DNA from: an uncultured Caryophanales bacterium
GTDB lineage: Bacteria; Bacillota_I; Bacilli_A; RFN20; CAG-826
DNA: 7,260 nucleotides
Assembly (NCBI GenBank): GCA_946183335.1
Contig: CAMGZN010000049.1
Span: 1 to 7,260 of the forward strand
Reading direction: 5' to 3'
The position numbers and the translations under genes are program-made. How positions within the stretch are numbered: position 1 is the first letter of the stretch; each line of letters begins with the position of its first letter. The notes under the pieces were generated by a model, which saw only the letters and a list, made by a program, of their open reading frames with translations, ran no database searches and had not been told where the DNA came from. Positions 1 through 4,874 of this stretch are shown one piece after another.

Positions 1-2371
1 GAATGTATTCTTTGATGGTTCTGTCACTTGAGAAGTAACCACTGCCAGCAATATTCATCGCACACATCTTCGCCCATTTGGCTTGATCTTGATAAAGTTC
101 ATTAATGCGTTCGTGCGCAGCAATGTAACTCTTTAAATCTTTTAAGATGAAATAGCAGTCATTGTTATTCATAATTTCATCAAAGATGAGTTGGAATTTA
201 TCTGGCTTTGTGGCCCATGGACCATCAAAGAGGGATTGCATCACATCGTGAACAACTTTGTTGTTATTAAATTCATCCCAGGCGTTATAACCGCCATGAG
301 CGTAGTAATCTAAGACTTCATTTGAGGTTAAACCGAAGATGACACAGTTTTCTTCTCCGGCAAGATCTTTAATTTCAATGTTCGCGCCATCTAAAGTACC
401 AAGTGTGATGGCACCATTCATCATAAATTTCATGTTGGATGTTCCACTTGCTTCTTTAGAAGCAGTAGAAATTTGTTCACTGACATCAGCGGCTGGAATA
501 ATCTTTTCAGCTAAGCTAACACCATAGTTTTCAACAAAGACGACTTTCATCATCTTGTTCACATCTGGGTCATTGTTCACCACATCGGCCACAGAAAGAA
601 TTAATTGAATAATCTTCTTCGCATAGACATAACTTGGCGCAGCCTTAGCACCAAAGATAAATGTATGAGGATAAATCGTGAATGTTGGATCAGCCTTCAT
701 TCTCTGATAGAGATAGATGATATGGAACACATTCATTAACTGACGCTTATAGGCGTGGAGTCTCTTAATTTGAACATCAAAAATAGATTTTGGATCGATC
801 TCAATATCCATTTTTTCTTTTATATAACGAACAAGTTTATTTTTATTCTCTTGTTTAATCTTCATAATCTCGCGTTGGAAGAGAGGATCGTCTGCGTATT
901 TACGAAGTTTCACAAGTTCATGCTCCATATCGGTTGTCCATTTATTTCCGATACGTTTGCTGATTGCACTAGCAAGTTCTGGGTTGCTATACATGAGCCA
1001 ACGACGTTGGGTCACGCCATTGGTTTTGTTATTGAATTTTTCTGGGAAGAGATAATAGAAATCCTTGAATGTTTCATGGATTAAAATTTCAGTATGTAGC
1101 TTTGCTACACCATTAACACTAAATGATGCAACAATAGCTAAATTTGTCATATGAACTTGTCCGTCTTTAATGATTTGAACTGATTGACGAACATCGTTTG
1201 GGACGTTCGAATCAATCAGTTGTTGATTAAATCTTCTTTGAATTTCTTCAATAATCATTAAACAACGTGGACAGATTTGACGAATGAAGTTCACTGGCCA
1301 CTTCTCAAGAGCTTCGGCCATGATGGTGTGGTTGGTATAAGCAAAACAAGATTGAACAACTTTCCAAGAATCATCCCAACCAACTTCATACTCATCCATT
1401 AAGATTCTCATTAATTCAGGAATTGCGAGAATTGGGTGAGTATCATTGAGTTGGAACACATAGTGTTCATGTAAGTTTTCAAATGTTCCATAACGTCTAA
1501 AGTGACCTCTTAAAGCAGACTGAATTCCGCTGCTCACAAGGAAGTATTGTTGTCTAAGTCTTAATAGACGTCCTTGTTCAGTGGAATCATCTGGATAAAG
1601 ACCATGAGAAAGTTCTTTTAAGGTATTTAAATATTGTTCAAAAGGAACACCTTTTGGAAGATTTTCCTCACTTGGTTCTGCACTCCAAAGACGAAGTGTA
1701 TTCACGACATTATTATGGTATCCAACAATAGAAACGTCGTATGGAACGGATTTTACGTGCACGCCATTAATGGTGTGCATCCCATATGAGCCATCTTCTT
1801 TGACGTATGTTTCAACATTACCGCCAAAAACAACTTCAACCGCGTGTTTGAATTTTCTTGTCTCAAAAACAAAACCATTTGTTAACCATTGATCTGGGAC
1901 TTCAAATTGACGGCCTTTCTCAATGATTTGACGGAAGAATCCGTATTCGTAACGGATACAGTTTCCTTGGACGGCGTATCCTAAAGAAGAGATGGAATCT
2001 AAAAAGCAGGCGGCGAGTCGACCAAGACCACCGTTACCAAGACCTGCGTCACTTTCTTCGTCCTCTAATCGATTTAAATCGATTCCAAGTTCATCTAAGC
2101 CACGTTTAACCGTGTCATAGATGCCGAGGTTTTGCAGGTTGTTTGTTAATAAACGACCAATCAAAAACTCCATGGAGAAGTAAACTAAGGATTTTTTACC
2201 AGCGACAGTTTGGTTACGTGTATCACGCCAGTAGTGACCAGCGTAGTCTCTAACCATTTCGCCTAGAACATCAAATTGTTCTGAAATATGAGCTTCTTCG
2301 ACGTTGTTACCATATTTGGTAAGGAGTCGATCTGTGAATTCTTTTTTAAATGTTGCAACGTTATGAAACAT
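1..2371 (-). CDS. glgP: Glycogen/maltodextrin phosphorylase (GT35), C-terminus cut by window edge
   Basis: Cytoplasmic PLP enzyme that splits alpha-1,4-glucan with phosphate to give glucose 1-phosphate. My reverse-strand translation is open from the ATG at 2371-2369 to base 1, about 790 codons. Visible motifs: FSMEFLIGR (residues 65-73), LGNGGLGRLAACFLDS (111-126), NDTHP (309-313), TNHTIMAEALEKW (346-358), KTNGVTQRRWL (449-459), QIKRLHAYKRQL (534-545) and EASGTSNMKF (640-649), in which K648 is the expected PLP-binding lysine. The last visible residues, SSDRTIKEYI, normally lie close to the C-terminus, so probably only some 10-25 residues are missing. There is no long regulatory N-terminal extension. 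The start is supported by an AGAAAGG ribosome binding site 6 bases upstream. The gene is divergent from ackA. Family assignment is very secure; glycogen versus maltodextrin preference cannot be told from sequence. Confidence 0.97.
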   Translation of the reverse strand, partial: MFHNVATFKKEFTDRLLTKYGNNVEEAHISEQFDVLGEMVRDYAGHYWRDTRNQTVAGKKSLVYFSMEFLIGRLLTNNLQNLGIYDTVKRGLDELGIDLNRLEDEESDAGLGNGGLGRLAACFLDSISSLGYAVQGNCIRYEYGFFRQIIEKGRQFEVPDQWLTNGFVFETRKFKHAVEVVFGGNVETYVKEDGSYGMHTINGVHVKSVPYDVSIVGYHNNVVNTLRLWSAEPSEENLPKGVPFEQYLNTLKELSHGLYPDDSTEQGRLLRLRQQYFLVSSGIQSALRGHFRRYGTFENLHEHYVFQLNDTHPILAIPELMRILMDEYEVGWDDSWKVVQSCFAYTNHTIMAEALEKWPVNFIRQICPRCLMIIEEIQRRFNQQLIDSNVPNDVRQSVQIIKDGQVHMTNLAIVASFSVNGVAKLHTEILIHETFKDFYYLFPEKFNNKTNGVTQRRWLMYSNPELASAISKRIGNKWTTDMEHELVKLRKYADDPLFQREIMKIKQENKNKLVRYIKEKMDIEIDPKSIFDVQIKRLHAYKRQLMNVFHIIYLYQRMKADPTFTIYPHTFIFGAKAAPSYVYAKKIIQLILSVADVVNNDPDVNKMMKVVFVENYGVSLAEKIIPAADVSEQISTASKEASGTSNMKFMMNGAITLGTLDGANIEIKDLAGEENCVIFGLTSNEVLDYYAHGGYNAWDEFNNNKVVHDVMQSLFDGPWATKPDKFQLIFDEIMNNNDCYFILKDLKSYIAAHERINELYQDQAKWAKMCAMNIAGSGYFSSDRTIKEYI

Positions 2372-2377
2372 ATAAAG

Positions 2378-2384
2378 CCTTTCT
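2378..2384 (-). promoter_or_regulatory. glgP ribosome binding site
   Basis: On the minus strand the sequence reads AGAAAGG, then 6 bases, then the glgP ATG. It matches the extended anti-Shine-Dalgarno complement AGAAAGGAGG over 7 bases and fixes the start at 2371. An out-of-frame ATG at 2390-2388 lies just before it. Confidence 0.75.
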
Positions 2385-2385
2385 A

Positions 2386-2417
2386 GTCATTTCCCACGAT
2401 TTCTTACGCGAAATGAC
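2386..2417 (-). repeat. 8-bp inverted repeat in the glgP leader (possible hairpin or operator)
   Basis: GTCATTTC at 2386-2393 and GAAATGAC at 2410-2417 are perfect inverted repeats separated by 16 bases. In the glgP transcript they would form a hairpin ending one base before the ribosome binding site. The spacing would also suit a dimeric repressor. It has no poly-T tail, so it is not a terminator. Function is unknown; the repeat itself is directly visible. Confidence 0.5.
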
Positions 2418-2433
2418 AAACAAGAATGTTGCT

Positions 2434-2462
2434 ATTTTATCACGAAATTGGGCAAAAATCAC
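2434..2462 (-). promoter_or_regulatory. Putative sigma-A promoter for glgP
   Basis: On the minus strand an extended -10, TGA-TAAAAT (TAAAAT at 2439-2434, 5 of 6 to consensus), lies 17 bases downstream of a weak -35, GTGATT (2462-2457, 3 of 6). Transcription would begin near 2427, giving a leader of about 55 bases that contains the inverted repeat and the ribosome binding site. Prediction from sequence alone. Confidence 0.5.
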
Positions 2463-2474
2463 TCTAAAAATGTA

Positions 2475-2503
2475 TCGAAATTTCTATTGATTAGTGATAT
2501 AAT
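2475..2503 (+). promoter_or_regulatory. Putative sigma-A promoter for ackA
   Basis: A perfect -10, TATAAT at 2498-2503, carries an extended TG motif (TGA before it) and lies 17 bases after TCGAAA at 2475-2480 (4 of 6 to TTGACA). Transcription would start near 2510, giving a leader of about 23 bases with the ribosome binding site in it. The strongest promoter-like sequence in the window. Confidence 0.65.
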
Positions 2504-2519
2504 TTTCACGTTGATTTTG

Positions 2520-2525
2520 AAGGAG
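2520..2525 (+). promoter_or_regulatory. ackA ribosome binding site
   Basis: AAGGAG lies 7 bases before the ATG at 2533, a near-ideal Shine-Dalgarno sequence. It decides the ackA start and shows that this genome does use Shine-Dalgarno initiation, which matters for the contrast with nrnA and dnaE. Confidence 0.85.
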
Positions 2526-2532
2526 AAATTCT

Positions 2533-3726
2533 ATGGATAAAGTTATGGCAGTTAATGCTGGTTCATCTTCATTAAAGTTTAAACTTTATGAGATGCCAGA
2601 AGAAAAAGTATTATGTTCCGGAAATGCCGAAAGAATTGGTCATGAAGATGCAATTTTTGGCATTAAATGGGGAAGTGAAAGTGAGAAAAAAGTTCTTCCA
2701 ATTTTAGACCACGCTGCTGCGGTTCAATTAGTTGTTGATGCTCTTATTGAAAAGAAGATCATTAAATCAATGGATGAAATCGTCGCTGTTGGACACCGTA
2801 TCGTTCAAGGTGGTAAGTATTTCTCACATAGTGAGCTTTTTAACAAAGACACTGAAGACAAGATTGAATCATTGATTCCTCTTGCACCACTTCATAACAA
2901 AGCGCACTTAGTTGGTTTTAGAGCCTTTAAAAAGATTCTTCCAAACGTCACAAGTGTTGCGGTTTTTGATACCGCGTTCCATCAATCTATGGAGCCACAA
3001 GACTATGTCTTCCCAATCCCATATGAATACACTGAAAAATTTGATTGCCGTCGTTACGGAGCGCATGGAACAAGCCATCAATATTTATCCCAAGAAGCTC
3101 TTAAGTATTTAAAAGGAATCAAACACCCACGCATTATCTCCTGCCACATTGGTTCAGGTGCATCCATCACCGCCATTAAAGACGGCAAATGTGTCGCCAC
3201 TTCAATGGGTTTAACTCCACTTGGTGGAATTATGATGGGAACAAGAACCGGTGATCTTGATCCATCCGTGATGAATTACCTCTGCACATGCACTGGAAAA
3301 TCCGTTGAAGAAATGTATCAAATCTTCAATAAACAAAGCGGATTTTTAGGTGTTAGCGAAGTCAGTAACGACTCCCGCGATGTCCTTGCTGCAGTCGATG
3401 CTGGTAATCCAAAGGCGATTCTTGCGAATAAATTATTTATTCGACGCATTGCTGATTTCATTGGTCAATACTTCGTTAGACTTGGTGGAGTTGATATGAT
3501 TATCTTCTCCGCTGGTATCGGAGAAAACTCTTACGAAATTCGTGAGAATATTTGTAAAGAAATTGAACCAGCTCTTGGTTTAAAAATTGACTATGAAAAG
3601 AACAAGGGAAAACGAGGTGTCGAGGTTGTGATTTCTAAACCAGAAAGTCCAATCATTGTCGCTGTCATCCCAACTGATGAAGAAGTGATGATTGCTCGTG
3701 ATACTTATCATTTCTATAAGAAATAA
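2533..3726 (+). CDS. ackA: Acetate kinase
   Basis: Cytoplasmic ASKHA-fold kinase that interconverts acetyl phosphate plus ADP and acetate plus ATP, the energy-yielding last step of acetate fermentation, usually paired with phosphotransacetylase (Pta, not in this window). The 397 residues match the usual 395-410. Family motifs in order: VNAGSSSLKF (7-16, with catalytic N8), GHRIVQGG (87-94, R89), APLHN (118-122, H121), DTAFHQSM (146-153, D146), RRYGAHGTSH (173-182, H178), CHIGSGAS (204-211, H205), GTRTGDLDP (236-244, R238), FSAGIGENS (325-333) and PTDEEVMIARDT (380-391, with the catalytic Glu at 383 or 384). All the expected catalytic residues are present. The one oddity is S208 where most acetate kinases have Asn in HxGNGAS. 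The start is fixed by AAGGAG; a terminator follows the stop directly. Propionate kinase is the main alternative but less likely. Confidence 0.97.
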   Translation: MDKVMAVNAGSSSLKFKLYEMPEEKVLCSGNAERIGHEDAIFGIKWGSESEKKVLPILDHAAAVQLVVDALIEKKIIKSMDEIVAVGHRIVQGGKYFSHSELFNKDTEDKIESLIPLAPLHNKAHLVGFRAFKKILPNVTSVAVFDTAFHQSMEPQDYVFPIPYEYTEKFDCRRYGAHGTSHQYLSQEALKYLKGIKHPRIISCHIGSGASITAIKDGKCVATSMGLTPLGGIMMGTRTGDLDPSVMNYLCTCTGKSVEEMYQIFNKQSGFLGVSEVSNDSRDVLAAVDAGNPKAILANKLFIRRIADFIGQYFVRLGGVDMIIFSAGIGENSYEIRENICKEIEPALGLKIDYEKNKGKRGVEVVISKPESPIIVAVIPTDEEVMIARDTYHFYKK

Positions 3727-3744
3727 GTTAATAATTAAATGAAG

Positions 3745-3770
3745 AAAGCACTTAAGTGCTTTTTTCTTTT
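3745..3770 (+). terminator. Rho-independent terminator of ackA
   Basis: AAAGCAC (3745-3751) and GTGCTTT (3756-3762) pair around a TTAA loop, followed by a T-rich tract to 3770. It starts 18 bases after the ackA stop and separates ackA transcription from nrnA. Confidence 0.85.
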
Positions 3771-3772
3771 AC

Positions 3773-3801
3773 TTGCCTAATTTATAAAAATAAATTATTA
3801 T
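3773..3801 (+). promoter_or_regulatory. Putative promoter for nrnA, close to the start codon
   Basis: TTGCCT (3773-3778, 4 of 6 to the -35 consensus) and TATTAT (3796-3801, 5 of 6 to the -10) are spaced 17 bases apart. Only 9 bases separate the -10 from the nrnA ATG, so transcription would start 0-3 bases before it and the mRNA would be nearly leaderless. The spacer is very AT-rich, so chance matches are possible. Confidence 0.45.
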
Positions 3802-3810
3802 TTTCTATCC

Positions 3811-4806
3811 ATGAAAAATAAACTTATTTCTAATCGACTAAAACCTTTACAAAAAGAAATTCGAAAATTCTATCAAAGAATTGAAGAATTTGATCGAATT
3901 GTTGTTTACCGTCATAACAAACCTGATTATGACGCCTTAGGTACACAACTTGGTTTAGTCGAATTTTTAAAAGATAACTATCCAAAGAAAGAGATACATT
4001 ATGTCGGTGATGACCATGTCTCATTAACTGGAAGATGTTTTAGAAAGATGGAAGTTTTAGAAGATGAATGGTTTATTAAACCATTTCTAGCCATCTTCGT
4101 GGATACTTCTAAAGCTGATCGAGTTGGTTTACCAAGTGAATTTGAGTCATTTAAAAAAGCTAGTTACTCTATTAAGATCGACCACCACCCAAATGTTGAT
4201 CCTTATGGTGATCTGCAAATCATTGATACATCGATGTCAGCGGCTGGGGAATTAGTCGCTGATATGCTCATTCTCTCAGAGAAGAAGATTTCAAAGAAAT
4301 CCGCAACAGAGTTATATAAAGCAATTGTTGGAGATTCTGGACGTTTCTTATATGACTCCGTCGTTTCCTCAACATTTGAAACTGCGAAAATCTTACTTGA
4401 GAAAGGTTTTAACCTTTCCAAGATTTACGCGGATATGTACAATCAAAAGTTATCTGATTTGGAAATCACGGCTTACGTGATGAAAAATTACCGCGTTACT
4501 CCACATGGTGTTGCTTACTATGTACTTGATGATGCCGCCCTCCAAAAATTCCATCTTCCTCCAGAGAGAGGAAAAGACAACGTCAATGTCTTTGCTCATT
4601 TTGATGGAATTCATGCTTGGTGCTCCATCACCGAAGATAAGAAGAAAGGTGAATGGAGAGTCTCGATTCGCTCAGCGAAAGATTCCATCGAGGAAGTTGC
4701 AATGCGTCACAATGGAGGCGGACACGCCCAAGCAAGTGGATGTAAGATTAAATCATTCGATGAAGTCAAAGACTTACTGAAAGATTTAGACGATTTGTTT
4801 GCTTAA
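3811..4806 (+). CDS. nrnA: DHH/DHHA1 nanoRNase and pAp phosphatase, NrnA type
   Basis: Cytoplasmic metal-dependent phosphodiesterase; Bacillus NrnA degrades 2-5 nt RNAs left by RNA decay and dephosphorylates 3'-phosphoadenosine 5'-phosphate. Domain 1 (about 22-185) shows the DHH motifs: HNKPDYDALG (35-44; H35, D39, D41), IFVDTS (95-100, D98), KIDHHPN (122-128, D124-H125-H126) and VGDSGRF (173-179, D175). The C-terminal DHHA1 domain carries RVSIRSAK (283-290) and NGGGHAQASG (301-310), with the substrate-binding GGGH. At 331 residues it is about 18 longer than my recollection of Bacillus subtilis NrnA, owing to a basic N-terminal extension. No in-frame ATG, GTG or TTG lies between this ATG and the conserved core, so the start stands although no Shine-Dalgarno sequence precedes it. 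GdpP is unlikely: there are no membrane segments or GGDEF domain. Exact substrate preference is inferred from family. Confidence 0.93.
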   Translation: MKNKLISNRLKPLQKEIRKFYQRIEEFDRIVVYRHNKPDYDALGTQLGLVEFLKDNYPKKEIHYVGDDHVSLTGRCFRKMEVLEDEWFIKPFLAIFVDTSKADRVGLPSEFESFKKASYSIKIDHHPNVDPYGDLQIIDTSMSAAGELVADMLILSEKKISKKSATELYKAIVGDSGRFLYDSVVSSTFETAKILLEKGFNLSKIYADMYNQKLSDLEITAYVMKNYRVTPHGVAYYVLDDAALQKFHLPPERGKDNVNVFAHFDGIHAWCSITEDKKKGEWRVSIRSAKDSIEEVAMRHNGGGHAQASGCKIKSFDEVKDLLKDLDDLFA

Positions 4807-4819
4807 GTTATAAAAATGA

Positions 4820-4859
4820 AAAAAGATGTCTTAAATGAGATATCTTTTTCTTTTTATTT
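4820..4859 (+). terminator. Rho-independent terminator of nrnA
   Basis: AAAAAGATGTC (4820-4830) pairs with GATATCTTTTT (4839-4849) through 11 pairs, one of them G-U, around an 8-base loop. A T-rich tract runs to about 4860. It begins 13 bases after the nrnA stop, so nrnA and dnaE are probably not simply co-transcribed. The T-tract abuts the putative dnaE -10. Confidence 0.8.
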
Positions 4860-4868
4860 TGCTATCAT
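4860..4868 (+). promoter_or_regulatory. Putative extended -10 promoter for dnaE, leaderless spacing
   Basis: TGC-TATCAT is an extended -10 (TATCAT at 4863-4868, 5 of 6) ending 6 bases before the dnaE ATG, which would put the transcription start at or next to the A of the ATG. The expected -35 position (about 4840-4845) falls inside the nrnA terminator and shows no match, so the call rests on the extended -10 alone. Confidence 0.4.
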
Positions 4869-4874
4869 ATAAAT

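Noticed and set aside
339..1084. Plus-strand open frames of 62 and 109 codons
   Set aside because: They lie antisense inside glgP, whose minus-strand frame carries conserved family motifs throughout; the predicted peptides show no domain pattern or ribosome binding site.
2387..2420. The glgP leader inverted repeat read as a terminator
   Set aside because: The stem is AT-rich with a 16-base loop and no T-tract follows on either strand.
2470..2490. Possible CcpA cre site upstream of ackA (TGTATCGAAATTTCTA)
   Set aside because: ackA is a classic CcpA target in Bacillus, but the central CG is out of register with the cre consensus and the distal CA is missing.
2912..3112. 66-codon open frame inside ackA
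   Set aside because: Shadow in another frame of a clearly coding gene, crossing the acetate kinase catalytic motifs.
3830..4780. Antisense and alternative-frame open frames of 64, 72 and 91 codons within nrnA
   Set aside because: They overlap conserved DHH and DHHA1 motifs in the main frame and have no supporting signals.
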